In this document: positions 35,748 through 44,866 of the stretch, piece after piece | How the letters are laid out: the number at the start of each line of letters is the position of its first letter | Position numbering within the stretch: position 1 is the stretch's first letter | DNA from: Campylobacter concisus | Lineage (GTDB): Bacteria > Campylobacterota > Campylobacteria > Campylobacterales > Campylobacteraceae | Assembly: GCF_902460845.1 (NCBI RefSeq) | Contig: NZ_CABPVS010000004.1 | Location: 110,193-174,192, forward strand | Length of the DNA: 64,000 nucleotides | Reading direction: 5' to 3' | Notes under the pieces: generated by a model | The model's database searches: none | Told to the model about the DNA's origin: nothing | What the model saw: the letters and a program-made list of their open reading frames with translations, nothing else | Position numbers and translations under genes: made by a program

Positions 35748-36397
35748 AATCTATATCCGCGTCTTCTAACAGTTTCAATTGTTGAAATGTTTAGTGGTTT
35801 GTCCATTTTTTGGCGGATTTGGTTGATAGCGACTTCAATGACGTTTGGAGTTACAAGTTCTGGCTCTTCCCAGATAGCATCAAGCAGTTGCTCTTTAGAT
35901 ACGATCTGATCTGAGTGTCTTGCAAGGTGAGTTAGGACTTCAAAAGGTTTACCCTTAAGCTCAATGTCACGACCTAAATATGTGATTTTCTCTTCATCTG
36001 GATTGATGATGAGCTCATCAATTTTTATAATATTTGTGCCGCCAAAGCGTAGTCTTGCTTCAAGTCTAGCTACTAAGATGTCAAAATCAAATGGTTTTTT
36101 GATATAGTCATCAGCACCAGCTCTAAGTGCTTTTATTTCGCTTTCTTTGTCATCTTTTGCAGAAAGAACTACAACTGAAGTGCGTGGAGATTTGTGTTTG
36201 ATGATGTTTATAAGATCTACGCCATCGCCATCTTGAAGCATCCAATCGGTCAAAACTAGATCGTAATTTCTGATACCTATATAGTACTCAGCATCTTTAA
36301 AATTTTCAGAGCTATCAGTTTGATAGCCAAACTCCTGCAAGCCCTCAGCAATCGTCTTATTTAGCGTCACTTCATCTTCAACTATTAAAATACGCAT
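35726..36397 (-). CDS. cosR: CosR/HsrA-like OmpR-family response regulator with intact phospho-acceptor Asp
   Basis: A 223-residue regulator. The C-terminal DNA-binding half (GKPFEVLTHLARHSDQIVSK, DAIWEEPELVTPNVIEVA, RQKMDKPLNIST, RRRGYRFCFPKK) is almost that of C. jejuni CosR and H. pylori HsrA as I remember them. CosR/HsrA are essential regulators of oxidative-stress and redox genes. Unlike those, the receiver here is complete: acidic pair VEDE, Asp51 in LVLTDWMLQDGDG, Ser in LSAKDD and Lys in IKKPFDF. A kinase gene overlaps its end. The position close to ppx, folB and plsY agrees with the C. jejuni locus. Confidence 0.85.
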   Translation of the reverse strand: MRILIVEDEVTLNKTIAEGLQEFGYQTDSSENFKDAEYYIGIRNYDLVLTDWMLQDGDGVDLINIIKHKSPRTSVVVLSAKDDKESEIKALRAGADDYIKKPFDFDILVARLEARLRFGGTNIIKIDELIINPDEEKITYLGRDIELKGKPFEVLTHLARHSDQIVSKEQLLDAIWEEPELVTPNVIEVAINQIRQKMDKPLNISTIETVRRRGYRFCFPKKA

Positions 36398-36427
36398 TTT
36401 GCTTCCTTAAACTAAAATTTATGGGCG

Positions 36428-36433
36428 ATTGTA
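36428..36433 (-). promoter_or_regulatory. Promoter of the cosR-like/kinase/ppx genes
   Basis: A TACAAT box preceded by GA lies on the minus strand 31 bases before ATG 36397, in the gap after folB. TTTAAGGAAGC follows as ribosome site. Confidence 0.55.
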
Positions 36434-36473
36434 TCATAAATTAAGCAATATTTCAAGATAGTTTAATAAATTT

Positions 36474-36800
36474 TTAAAAAATAGTGTTTATTTTTGCTCC
36501 AACAACTGCATTTGGTAAAATTTCAGTTTTTAAAATTTCCATTTTAAGGCTAGTTAGTGAGCCAAATTTCTCTTTTAACGCTTTGCTGGTTTCTTCAAGC
36601 GACTCTTCAACGCTTTGAAACTGTCTTTCATTATAAAAATTTTTAACAAAGTCAATAATTAAAACATAATCAATAAAACTAGTTGAGCGAATTTCTAGAT
36701 TCATTTGCACCTCTTGCTTAGTGACTCGCTCAAAATCAAGCATTCCGATAATCGTTTCAAATTTATAATCTTTAATGATCGTCGTCATTTCACTTTTCAT
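36474..36800 (-). CDS. folB: Dihydroneopterin aldolase-like protein
   Basis: FolB cleaves dihydroneopterin to 6-hydroxymethyl-dihydropterin in folate synthesis. The 108-residue protein fits the tunnelling fold: IIKDYKFETIIGMLDFERVTKQEVQMNLEIRS, FIDYVLIIDFVKNFYNERQFQSVEESLEE and a final beta strand. The usual catalytic residues are hard to place, as in other Campylobacter FolB-like proteins, so activity is inferred. Its ATG overlaps the plsY stop; an alternative ATG at 36788 is possible. Confidence 0.75.
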   Translation of the reverse strand: MKSEMTTIIKDYKFETIIGMLDFERVTKQEVQMNLEIRSTSFIDYVLIIDFVKNFYNERQFQSVEESLEETSKALKEKFGSLTSLKMEILKTEILPNAVVGAKINTIF

Positions 36801-37408
36801 ACGACTTTTTTCTCCTTGCCTGAAAGCAGGCGAACGATATTTGGTATGTGTTTATAAACTACTAAAAATGCGATGATTAGTATCGGAGCGTGTGTATAAA
36901 TTTCATCTAAATCTGGGTGGATTATAAAGCTTGATACGATCAGAGCTATCAACGCACAAAGTGAAGCAAGAGAGCTAATTTTTAAAAATTTTCCGACCAC
37001 AAACCAAACAGCTAGAGCAATAATGATCTCAACTGGTAAGAAAAATGCGATCACTCCAGCTCCAGTTGCGACTCCTTTGCCGCCTTGAAATCCTAAGAAT
37101 ATTGAAAAGCAATGTCCGACCACGCTTAAAACCGCCATCGTCCAAAGCACGCTTTGACTAGCTCCCAAATATGAAGCGACAATAAGTGGCAAAACTCCTT
37201 TTAAAACATCACAAACTATCGTTAAAATGGCTAGTTTTTTGGCTAATTTTGGATCTTTTTGTTTTAAAACTCTTAAAACATTTGTCGCACCGATGCTCTT
37301 GCTACCTTCATTTTTTATATCAACATGCCCAAAAATTTTTGCAAGAATGAGGCCAGACGGAATGCTTCCAAGTAGATAACTAATGGCATAAAGTATTAAA
37401 TTTTGCAT
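36797..37408 (-). CDS. plsY: Glycerol-3-phosphate acyltransferase PlsY
   Basis: PlsY acylates glycerol-3-phosphate with acyl-phosphate made by PlsX, the first step of phospholipid synthesis. The 203-residue protein has five membrane helices and the three family motifs: LLGSIPSGLILAK, NEGSKSIGATNVLRVLK and HCFSIFLGFQGGKGVATGAGV. plsX is in the same window at 42.8-43.8 kb, not in the same operon. It is translated together with folB. Confidence 0.95.
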   Translation of the reverse strand: MQNLILYAISYLLGSIPSGLILAKIFGHVDIKNEGSKSIGATNVLRVLKQKDPKLAKKLAILTIVCDVLKGVLPLIVASYLGASQSVLWTMAVLSVVGHCFSIFLGFQGGKGVATGAGVIAFFLPVEIIIALAVWFVVGKFLKISSLASLCALIALIVSSFIIHPDLDEIYTHAPILIIAFLVVYKHIPNIVRLLSGKEKKVV

Positions 37409-37466
37409 ATTTTACCTTTTAAATTTAACAGAAATGATAGTAAAAAAATACTAATTATTTTATAAA

Positions 37467-39755
37467 TCATCTCCACAAAAACACGACTTTCTCGTCATAG
37501 ATATCGCTTTTCTTTGGTGAAATTTGTATTTCATTTATAGTGATATTTTTTATATCGTTTGCTTCCTTTAGTTCGTTGCTTTCTTTTTCAAATTTCTCCT
37601 CAAGTTCGCTAATGGCTAAATTTATATCATTTACGCTTTGCTCGCTAAGCTTGACGTCATTTCGCTCTTTTAAGACTCTATTTGCGCTTCTTGCGCTTGA
37701 TGCGATTTTGCCCGCATTTTGACGAGATAAAAGCTTGTTGCCAAATATCGCTCCAAGTATGCTAGCGCCTATATTTATGACAGCATCAAGCCCAGTTGTG
37801 GTCATCTCTTTTTGCTCTTTATCAAGCTTTGCTAGAGCCTTGTTTAGCTTGTCTTGTAAGCTTTTTCGCTCTTTTTCAAATTTTGCTGTAAGTTTTGCTG
37901 TTTGTTCTTCTGAAATTTCATTGCACTTATCTTGAAGCCTGATATAAAACTGCTCCTTTGTTTCATTGTTTTTTGAATAAATTCCCAATGCCTCAAAGGT
38001 ATTAAATTTAAAATTTCTATACAGATACTCTTTAAAATCTTTTTGGATATTGTCAAAATTTTTAGCTTTTAAAATGAAATTTGGCACGGCTGCAAAGCTT
38101 GCATCACTTGGTTCGTCTAAGCTTGCATCGATATGTAAATTTTGACTAGCTTCGCTCCAGTTTGGCTCATTATCATTTTCATTTAGTTCATAAAGATAGC
38201 TTACTTCATAAACGCTATCGATATCTTTTTTGGCGTCATAAATTCTTACCTTTGCGCTCGCTAGCAGGTTTGGTGTAAGGGTTTTTGAATTAGTATAAAG
38301 CTGTGTGATCTCATTTGAAATGATAGGCTTTATGCTAAATTTCATCTCGCTTTTATCCACGCTTTGAGTGCTTAAATTTTCTTTTTTATCTTTCATCAAA
38401 TTTGAAATTTGCTCACGGCTGAGCGGACCTTTTAGATAGCTAAGTGCCCAGCGAGTGGAGATGACGTTTAAGCCGTCCTCGTTTATATTTTTGAGTAAGA
38501 AATTTCTCTTGGCTAAATTTGATATGAGATTTTCAAGTGAGGCTTTGTCTAAGCTTGAGCCTGCGATGCCGCTTAAGCCGTCGATCACACGGGCTTTGTC
38601 CTGCGCTGTTTGGAGGCGACCGATGAACCAAGTACCGATGTTGCTAAGGCCTTTGTAGTCAAGATCTACTGGGTTTTGCGTGCTTAATACGCAGCCTAAA
38701 CCAAATGCACGAGCTTGTTTTAAGAGCGTAAGCATAGGCGTTTTTGACGGTGGGTTTGCATTTGGTGGGAAGAAGCCAAAAATTTCGTCCATATATAGGA
38801 TCGCTCTAAGTGAGCTTGTGCCCTCGGTGCCGCGCATCCACGCGATGATCTCGTTTAGTAAAAGGGTGACAAAAAACATCCTCTCAGCCTCATTTAGGTG
38901 TGAGATCGTAAAGATATTGCACTTTGCTTTGCCGTTTTCGTCAAATAGCATCTTTGAAATTTCAAGTCTAACGCCTTGAGTCCAGCCTTTAAAACTTGGG
39001 CTTGCGATGAGAGCGTTTATCTTCATGGCAAGCTTTAGGCGCTCACTGCTTGGATAGAAGGTATCCACGTCAAAAATGCCTATCTTTTTAAACGGCGGAT
39101 TTGCTATGAAATTAATAAGCTCTTCGATGCTAACATCTTTTTGCTCTTTAAATTTAGTCTCGAATATGGTTGAGATGAGAAGCTGTTCTTTTGAGCTCAT
39201 GTCCTCAGAATTTATACCAATAAGAGATAATACCGAGGCTGCAAGCGAATTTATATAGTTGCTAAAAATTTCTTCATCAGTAATATTTGGGCAGGCAAAA
39301 TCACTAAGTAGCGCCACGCCTATACCAGCTGAGCTTTTTGGTGTGTAGATGTTAAAGTTTGCGCTTTCTTTTAAAATTTTTACTCGCTCAAGATCTTGAA
39401 AGCTCGACTCTATGCCGTTTTTCCAAAGCTCGGCTTGAGAGGTGGCAAATTCCTCTACGCTTTGACCTTTGTTGGTTGCTTCTGCTTCATCTATGTATGG
39501 TAAAAAATCCTCCGGCCTCATCTGCGGAAAGGTTAGAGCTAAATTTGTGATGTCGCCCTTTGGATCGATGATGATAGAAGGGATATTGTCTATGCATGCC
39601 TCTTCTAAAAGCGTGATACCAAGGCCTGTTTTACCGCTACCTGTCATACCTATGATAGCTGCGTGGGTGGTTAGATCCTTATTTTTATAAAAAAATGGCT
39701 CTTTGTCTTTTAGTCCGATATAAAAAAGTTTTAAATTTTCTTGTATTGTTTTCAC
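37467..39755 (-). CDS. HerA/DUF853-type ATPase
   Basis: A 762-residue P-loop ATPase of the HerA-FtsK group. Motifs are Walker A IIGMTGSGKTGLG (about residue 35), DPKGDITNLALTFP, Walker B ILYMDEIFGFFPP and the sensor-like CVLSTQNPVDLDYKGLSNIGTWFIGRL. The C-terminal third is a long coiled coil (about 590-720) around a small hydrophobic stretch (AVINIGASILGAIFG), which may touch the membrane. The family is thought to move DNA or act on ends, but this branch has no proven job. It follows the PilZ gene after eight bases. Confidence 0.85.
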   Translation of the reverse strand: MKTIQENLKLFYIGLKDKEPFFYKNKDLTTHAAIIGMTGSGKTGLGITLLEEACIDNIPSIIIDPKGDITNLALTFPQMRPEDFLPYIDEAEATNKGQSVEEFATSQAELWKNGIESSFQDLERVKILKESANFNIYTPKSSAGIGVALLSDFACPNITDEEIFSNYINSLAASVLSLIGINSEDMSSKEQLLISTIFETKFKEQKDVSIEELINFIANPPFKKIGIFDVDTFYPSSERLKLAMKINALIASPSFKGWTQGVRLEISKMLFDENGKAKCNIFTISHLNEAERMFFVTLLLNEIIAWMRGTEGTSSLRAILYMDEIFGFFPPNANPPSKTPMLTLLKQARAFGLGCVLSTQNPVDLDYKGLSNIGTWFIGRLQTAQDKARVIDGLSGIAGSSLDKASLENLISNLAKRNFLLKNINEDGLNVISTRWALSYLKGPLSREQISNLMKDKKENLSTQSVDKSEMKFSIKPIISNEITQLYTNSKTLTPNLLASAKVRIYDAKKDIDSVYEVSYLYELNENDNEPNWSEASQNLHIDASLDEPSDASFAAVPNFILKAKNFDNIQKDFKEYLYRNFKFNTFEALGIYSKNNETKEQFYIRLQDKCNEISEEQTAKLTAKFEKERKSLQDKLNKALAKLDKEQKEMTTTGLDAVINIGASILGAIFGNKLLSRQNAGKIASSARSANRVLKERNDVKLSEQSVNDINLAISELEEKFEKESNELKEANDIKNITINEIQISPKKSDIYDEKVVFLWR

Positions 39756-39763
39756 TAGCTGCC

Positions 39764-40846
39764 TTATTCGTATAAATTTATACGTGAGCGAAGCTCGTCA
39801 AGTGTCTCTTTTATGCGCTTTTGCGTAAAATCTTTTATCGTTTCATCATCATCAATAAGCTTCATGCAGTATCTTATGTAGCCTTTATATGACAGCTCTG
39901 TAACAAGTCTTAGTTTTAAAGTCACGTTTTTTACTTTATCTGGCGCGATTAAGATTTCAAAGGTCGCTTCTAGCTCTTCTCCATCTTGAAAATTTGTAGT
40001 TTGCGGGCTTAATACGCTTATGCCACCCTCAGAAACATCATAAAGGCTACCTTCGATCTTGTCTTGCTTGCCTTTGATAATAGTTTTGGTGAAACGATTT
40101 GGCAAGATACGTTGGAATTTTCTTTTATATGCGTACATCGTTGTATTTCGTAAGAAATTTGAAAGAGTGACACCTTTATTGACTATATTGTAATTAACAA
40201 TATCAGCACATAATGGCTTTGAGAAAAAGCTATTTGGCAAAATAAAACCTTTGCCGTCTTGCTTCATGGCTAAAATTTGCATCATATCCACGCGAAAAAC
40301 GACACTATCTTCCTTAACTTCTAAAATTTCAGCTTCGTACTTTATATTAAGCCCATCGTATAAATTTAAAAGCTCAGGCCTTACCTTGGCTTTTTTCATG
40401 CGAGTGAATGTATTGATTGGATCTTCATAAAAAAATGTTCCGGTCTCAATCATATCTTTTACATTTGTTTCTTGCTGATCTTTGGCACCACATAAAATTT
40501 CTTTGATTCTTGAAACGGCATTTACGAAATAACCTACGAAAGTGCTATTGTCACAAGAGTGACTAAAATTTAAGGTCAAATTTAAAAGTAGGAAATTTAT
40601 TAATTCATCTCTTGCATTTGATTTTGGTATTAGATTATTTAAATCATCTTGTAGCTGCGTAGCATTTGGCTTTTGAATAAGCAGTGTATCAAAGATGTTT
40701 TCAAGACAAATTTTTACCTGATCGTACGGCACGATAAATGTTAGCTGTCTACAAAATTTGATACCGTCATCGATAAATTTATCTCTTAATTTAAGTATGC
40801 TATCTTCGCAATTTATTACAAGCTCTTGCCTGCCTTTAAAATCCAT
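39764..40846 (-). CDS. PilZ domain protein with a long N-terminal region
   Basis: A 360-residue soluble protein. The C-terminal ~120 residues form a PilZ domain: RKFQR (RxxxR) near residue 240 and DVSEGGIS (D/NxSxxG) near residue 269, the two c-di-GMP contacts. The N-terminal ~215 residues are mainly helical (ILKLRDKFIDDGIKFCRQL, ELINFLLLNLTLNFSHSCDN) and of no known family; YEAEILEVKEDSVVFRVD resembles a YcgR-N-like barrel. It is the first gene before the HerA-like ATPase. c-di-GMP binding is likely, target unknown. Confidence 0.85.
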   Translation of the reverse strand: MDFKGRQELVINCEDSILKLRDKFIDDGIKFCRQLTFIVPYDQVKICLENIFDTLLIQKPNATQLQDDLNNLIPKSNARDELINFLLLNLTLNFSHSCDNSTFVGYFVNAVSRIKEILCGAKDQQETNVKDMIETGTFFYEDPINTFTRMKKAKVRPELLNLYDGLNIKYEAEILEVKEDSVVFRVDMMQILAMKQDGKGFILPNSFFSKPLCADIVNYNIVNKGVTLSNFLRNTTMYAYKRKFQRILPNRFTKTIIKGKQDKIEGSLYDVSEGGISVLSPQTTNFQDGEELEATFEILIAPDKVKNVTLKLRLVTELSYKGYIRYCMKLIDDDETIKDFTQKRIKETLDELRSRINLYE

Positions 40847-40930
40847 GTAGTCTCCGGAATGTTATTGATTAAAGCCAAGGCTATGATATAAAAAGTTATA
40901 TTAAAAAAGTATTTAAATTTATTTGGAGGA

Positions 40931-40963
40931 GAAATTTCTAGATAAAGGATACCTAGAAATTTC
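40931..40963 (-). terminator. ahpC terminator
   Basis: GAAATTTCTAG (40931-40941) and CTAGAAATTTC (40953-40963) form a perfect 11-bp stem, seven bases past the ahpC stop. On the minus strand it is followed by an A/T-rich stretch without a strict T-run. Confidence 0.6.
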
Positions 40964-40969
40964 CGTTGA

Positions 40970-41569
40970 TTATAGTTTGCCTTCGTTGTGTGAAAGGTAG
41001 TCAGCAACACCTTCAGTGCTTGGTTTCATGCCAGCATCACCTTTGTTCCAGCCAGCTGGACAAACTTCGCCGTGCTCATTTGTAAATAGCATAGTATCAA
41101 CCATTCTTATCATCTCATCGATATTTCTGCCAAGTGGAAGATCATTTATAACTGCATGGCGAACAGTGCCATCTTTGTCTAGTAAGAATGAGCCACGAAG
41201 TGCTACACCAGCATCTTCTAGAAGTACGTCAAATCCGCGAGCGATTGATTTTGTCATATCAGCTACGATAGGGAAGCGAACTTTACCAATACCGCCTTTG
41301 TTTACTGGAGTCTCTTTCCATGCAAAATGTGAAAATTGGTTGTCGCATGAAACTGCGATAACTTCGATACCACGTGACTTGAACTCGTCATATCTTTTGT
41401 CAAATGCGATAATTTCGCTTGGGCAAACAAAAGTAAAATCCATTGGATAGAAAAATACAACCGCGCCTTTCTCGCCAATATTTTTATAAAGATTAAAATC
41501 ATTTACAATTTGATTGTTTCCTAAAACTGCTGCAGCTGTAAAATCAGGTGCTTTTTTTGTTACTAACAT
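40970..41569 (-). CDS. ahpC: Alkyl hydroperoxide reductase / 2-Cys peroxiredoxin
   Basis: AhpC reduces organic peroxides and hydrogen peroxide. The 199-residue protein is a typical 2-Cys peroxiredoxin: peroxidatic Cys in YPMDFTFVCPSEIIAF, VSCDNQFSHFAWK, and resolving Cys in GEVCPAGWNKGDAGMKPS near the C-terminus. In Campylobacter it is reduced by thioredoxin, since ahpF is absent. Start ATG follows AAGGAGAACAA. In C. jejuni it answers to iron, PerR and CosR; a CosR-like regulator is encoded 5 kb away here. Confidence 0.97.
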   Translation of the reverse strand: MLVTKKAPDFTAAAVLGNNQIVNDFNLYKNIGEKGAVVFFYPMDFTFVCPSEIIAFDKRYDEFKSRGIEVIAVSCDNQFSHFAWKETPVNKGGIGKVRFPIVADMTKSIARGFDVLLEDAGVALRGSFLLDKDGTVRHAVINDLPLGRNIDEMIRMVDTMLFTNEHGEVCPAGWNKGDAGMKPSTEGVADYLSHNEGKL

Positions 41570-41605
41570 TTGTTCTCCTTAATAATAAATTTTATTGATT
41601 GCGAA

Positions 41606-41611
41606 ATTATA
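41606..41611 (-). promoter_or_regulatory. ahpC promoter (-10 TATAAT)
   Basis: A consensus TATAAT preceded by GA lies on the minus strand 36 bases before the ahpC ATG at 41569. The upstream ~200 bases to fabH are very A/T-rich and could hold operator sites, which I cannot define. Confidence 0.65.
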
Positions 41612-41808
41612 TCTATTCAAAATTAAATTTAGTTTAAACATATTTTGGAAATTTTTATTTAGCAAATTTAGTGTTATTGGTAAAAATAGAAAATGGATTC
41701 TTGTTAAAAGTAGTAAAAATTTGAATTTTAAAAATTTATTAATGAGAGTATTTGAAAGAAATTAGTAAAAGCATTGCTAAAAATTTAGAAAATGAATTAT
41801 TGCGATTG

Positions 41809-42813
41809 TCATAAATCACTAAAATTCTTTCCGCCAAATTTTAGAATCGCTGATCCCCATGTAAAGCCGCCACCAAATGCATCAAGAAGTAAAATAGAAC
41901 CATTTTTGATGCGGCCGTCTTCATAGGCATCATTTATAGCCATCGGAATTGAAGCGGAGCTTGTATTGCCATATTTGGCAACAGTCAAGACACATTGCTC
42001 ATCTTTAAAATTTAATCTATTTTTTACTGCGTCTATTATTCTTATATTTGCTTGATGAGGTATAAAAAAATCAATATCTTCGCTTTGCATTTTGTTTGCA
42101 TGCAAAATTTCTATTACGCTTTTGCTAAGTGTTTGAACTGCTATTTTAAAAACTTCATTTCCACTCATATGGATGAAATTTAGTCTATTTTTTAGTGTTT
42201 CCTCACTGGCTGGAAATACACTCCCGCATCCTGGAGTTATTAAAAGTTCAGCTTGTTTGCCGTCACTTGCTGTATGAATATCGATGATCTCATTTTCATT
42301 GCCACTACTAATTACAGCCGCGCCTGCTCCATCACCAAATAATATACAAGTGCTTCTATCTGTATAGTCAACAATAGAGCTTAATTTTTCGGCCCCAATG
42401 ATTAAAACATTCTTTTTGGCACCGCTAACAATGAGAGAATTTGCAAGTTCTAAAAGATAAATAAAACCGGTACAAGCCGCACTTATATCAAATGCTGTAA
42501 CTCCATAGTTTAAACCCAAATTTGCAGCTATTTTGCAAGCAGTAGAAGGCATACAAAGATGATCTGGAGATATTGTGGCACAGATGATTGCATCTATTTG
42601 AGATTTATCAAGTCCTGAGCGTTTTATGGCTAATTCACCAGCCTTTGTACCAAGGTCACTTGTTGTTTCGTTAGTTGCAATATGCCTTTGCTCGATACCT
42701 GTTCGCTTTACTATCCATTCATCACTTGTTTCAACCATTTTTTCAAAGTCAAAATTTGTTAGAATTTTTTCTGGAATATAAGAAGCGATAGAAATCAGTG
42801 AAGCTTTTGGCAT
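41809..42813 (-). CDS. fabH: 3-oxoacyl-ACP synthase III
   Basis: FabH condenses acetyl-CoA with malonyl-ACP to start fatty acid synthesis. The 334-residue protein has the catalytic triad: Cys in [15 protein letters not shown], His in [14 protein letters not shown] and Asn in [13 protein letters not shown]. The N-terminus [16 protein letters not shown] and the end [16 protein letters not shown] are typical. It lies three bases after plsX and is the last gene of the ndk-DUF177-rpmF-plsX-fabH series. Confidence 0.96.
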   Translation of the reverse strand: MPKASLISIASYIPEKILTNFDFEKMVETSDEWIVKRTGIEQRHIATNETTSDLGTKAGELAIKRSGLDKSQIDAIICATISPDHLCMPSTACKIAANLGLNYGVTAFDISAACTGFIYLLELANSLIVSGAKKNVLIIGAEKLSSIVDYTDRSTCILFGDGAGAAVISSGNENEIIDIHTASDGKQAELLITPGCGSVFPASEETLKNRLNFIHMSGNEVFKIAVQTLSKSVIEILHANKMQSEDIDFFIPHQANIRIIDAVKNRLNFKDEQCVLTVAKYGNTSSASIPMAINDAYEDGRIKNGSILLLDAFGGGFTWGSAILKFGGKNFSDL

Positions 42814-42816
42814 ATT

Positions 42817-43806
42817 TTACCTTGCAAAGTGCGAAAGTTCTTCTTCGATAACTTTATTTATGTTTGAATTAGCAAATTTTATTGCTTGAAAAATTGCATT
42901 TTTTATAGCTTTTGAATTACTTTTGCCGTGACTTATGATAACACAACCATTTACACCAAGAAGTGGTGCACCGCCATATTCGTCATAGCTAACCTGTTTT
43001 TTAAGTGTCTTAAAAACTTTTCTCATGAGTACAGAGCCAGCTATAGCAAGAGGTGATTTTTTAATTTGTTTTTTGATAATTTTACCTATAGCATCTGCAA
43101 CGCCTTCGCTAGTTTTTAAAAGAATATTTCCCATAAAACCATCACAAACCATTACATCGATACTACCATCAAAAATTTGATTGCCTTCTGCATTACCAAC
43201 AAAGCTATCAAGCCTAGAAACTAATTTAAAGGCTTCTTTGCTAACTTCATTGCCTTTGCTTTCTTCTTCGCCATTTGATAAAAGACCAACTTTTGGCTCT
43301 TTCCTACCTAAAATTTCTTTTGCATAGGCCTCACCCATTATGGCAAATTGAAACAAATGCTCACTTCTGCAATCAACATTTGCACCAACATCTAAAACCA
43401 AAGTCACAGATTCTTTTGAATTTGGCATAAGTGTTGCAATTGCTGGACGAGATATATTTTTTAGTCTACCAATTCTTAGAGTAGCTAAACTCATAGTTGC
43501 ACCACTATGACCAGCAGAAACTACAGCATCAACTTCCTTGTTTTTTAAGAGTTCAATTGCTTTGTAGATCGTACTATCTTTTCTTTTAAGCGCATCAGTT
43601 GCGCCATCTGCCATTGAGATAACTTCGCTAGCTTCTAAAAATTCGATATTTTTTAAATAAGACTGTGGAATGAGTGGTTTGATGACATTGCTATCGCCGA
43701 CTAATACAGCTTTAAATTCTGTCTCTTTTAGTGCATCAATAACACCAGATATTATAGGATCTGCACCAAAATCACCACCCATAGCATCGATAGCAATGCG
43801 AATCAT
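42817..43806 (-). CDS. plsX: Phosphate acyltransferase PlsX
   Basis: PlsX makes acyl-phosphate from acyl-ACP, the substrate of PlsY. The 329-residue protein shows [77 protein letters not shown] and [19 protein letters not shown]. The order rpmF-plsX-fabH is widely kept in bacteria. It follows rpmF after three bases. Confidence 0.96.
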   Translation of the reverse strand: MIRIAIDAMGGDFGADPIISGVIDALKETEFKAVLVGDSNVIKPLIPQSYLKNIEFLEASEVISMADGATDALKRKDSTIYKAIELLKNKEVDAVVSAGHSGATMSLATLRIGRLKNISRPAIATLMPNSKESVTLVLDVGANVDCRSEHLFQFAIMGEAYAKEILGRKEPKVGLLSNGEEESKGNEVSKEAFKLVSRLDSFVGNAEGNQIFDGSIDVMVCDGFMGNILLKTSEGVADAIGKIIKKQIKKSPLAIAGSVLMRKVFKTLKKQVSYDEYGGAPLLGVNGCVIISHGKSNSKAIKNAIFQAIKFANSNINKVIEEELSHFAR

Positions 43807-43809
43807 ATT

Positions 43810-43956
43810 TTAATATTCACCTGTAGTTTTGTTTATGTGGTGAGGCATTTTCCAAGAACCATCTTTGTCTTTTACAGGCACTGGAAGTGTAACTTTATAA
43901 TGTGTTCTACGTTTTGCTGCACGAGAATGACTCACTCTTCGCTTTGGTACTGCCAT
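43810..43956 (-). CDS. rpmF: 50S ribosomal protein L32
   Basis: A short gene of 48 codons on the minus strand, from ATG 43956 to TAA 43810. Its protein begins [20 protein letters not shown] and continues [28 protein letters not shown]. The start [12 protein letters not shown] is the L32 signature; the Cys pair of zinc-type L32 is absent, as expected for this class. It is placed just before plsX, the classic position. AAAGGAGAGT precedes the start. Confidence 0.95.
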   Translation of the reverse strand: MAVPKRRVSHSRAAKRRTHYKVTLPVPVKDKDGSWKMPHHINKTTGEY

Positions 43957-43968
43957 TTTTACTCTCCT

Positions 43969-44328
43969 TTATAAATTTTTACATTTTTCACAATAGAAAT
44001 AATCGCTTTTAAAAGCTTCTAACTCACTCTCAAGGACTTCTTTTAAATCAATATTACCATCAAAAAATTCCATCGTATCGCTAAGCTCATTTTCGCTATC
44101 TTTATAAATACCGTCACTTAAATTTAGCTCTACATCTTGATCGATAGGTAATATAAATGACTCACCACATCGATCGCAAACATAATTTATATTCCCTTTT
44201 ATCTTACCTTGACATTTTACCAAAAAAGGGTCTTTTCTTTTTAAAATTCCAATAAAAACTAAATTATCATTTCCTACTAGCTCAAAGCTTATATCTTTGT
44301 TTGCTATTTTAGAAAAAGATATAATCAA
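43969..44328 (-). CDS. DUF177 (YceD-like) protein
   Basis: A ~119-residue protein of the DUF177 family, found beside rpmF in most bacteria and thought to act in 23S rRNA processing or ribosome assembly. It has FVLCQG-like KCQGKIKGNINYVCDRCGESFILP and the C-terminal YFYCEKCKNL; the CxxC pairs suggest zinc. I prefer TTG 44328, giving MIISFSKIANKD, because it lies after the ndk stop and behind AGG. An ATG at 44367 in the same frame would overlap ndk and add 13 residues. Confidence 0.82.
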   Translation of the reverse strand: MIISFSKIANKDISFELVGNDNLVFIGILKRKDPFLVKCQGKIKGNINYVCDRCGESFILPIDQDVELNLSDGIYKDSENELSDTMEFFDGNIDLKEVLESELEAFKSDYFYCEKCKNL

Positions 44329-44344
44329 TTTTCTTGACCTAAAG

Positions 44345-44758
44345 TTAGCAAATTTCTCTTGAAGCAAAGAAGAAATTTATCTCATTCACAGCATTTTCTA
44401 GGCTGTCACTTCCGTGAACTGCATTTGCATCAATACTATCAGCAAAATCAGCTCTTATAGTGCCAGGAGCTGCTTCTTTTGGGTTAGTTGCACCCATTAG
44501 CTCGCGGTTTTTAGCAACTGCATTTTCACCCTCTAAAACTATAACTACAACTGGTCCGCTTACCATAAAATCAACTAAATCATTGAAAAAAGGTCTATCT
44601 TTGTGAACTGCGTAAAACGCTTTTGCATCGCATTTGCTAAGCTTGATTTTCTTTGCAGCTGCGATCCTTAGGCCGTTACTTTCAAATCTATCTATAATTT
44701 TTCCAACAACATTTTTCTTAACAGCATCAGGCTTAATAATAGAAAGTGTTCTTTGCAT
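44345..44758 (-). CDS. ndk: Nucleoside diphosphate kinase
   Basis: Ndk balances nucleoside triphosphates by a phospho-His intermediate. The 137-residue protein has [20 protein letters not shown], the P-loop-like [18 protein letters not shown] and the active-site His in [12 protein letters not shown]. Length and motifs are standard. It is the first gene of the series leading to fabH, with its own promoter upstream. Confidence 0.97.
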   Translation of the reverse strand: MQRTLSIIKPDAVKKNVVGKIIDRFESNGLRIAAAKKIKLSKCDAKAFYAVHKDRPFFNDLVDFMVSGPVVVIVLEGENAVAKNRELMGATNPKEAAPGTIRADFADSIDANAVHGSDSLENAVNEINFFFASREIC

Positions 44759-44799
44759 AAATTTTCCTTAAATCTAGGTTATTTAAATTGAAGTTGGCA

Positions 44800-44805
44800 A
44801 TTATA
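44800..44805 (-). promoter_or_regulatory. ndk operon promoter (-10 TATAAT)
   Basis: A consensus TATAAT preceded by GA lies on the minus strand 41 bases before the ndk ATG at 44758. It is placed directly after the terminator of the upstream ferredoxin gene. Confidence 0.65.
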
Positions 44806-44829
44806 TCAAATAAAGCTTAAAAATAAAAT

Positions 44830-44848
44830 AGGCTCAATTTGAGCCTAA
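44830..44848 (-). terminator. Ferredoxin gene terminator
   Basis: TAGGCTCA (44830-44837) and TGAGCCTA (44841-44848) form a perfect 8-bp stem with loop ATT. On the minus strand it is followed by ATTTTATTTTTA. It stands 19 bases past the ferredoxin stop. Confidence 0.75.
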
Positions 44849-44866
44849 AAATTTATAAATATAAAT

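Noticed and set aside
41016..41450. A 144-codon plus-strand frame antisense to ahpC
   Set aside because: ahpC is complete and conserved on the other strand; the antisense frame is a shadow of its codon use.
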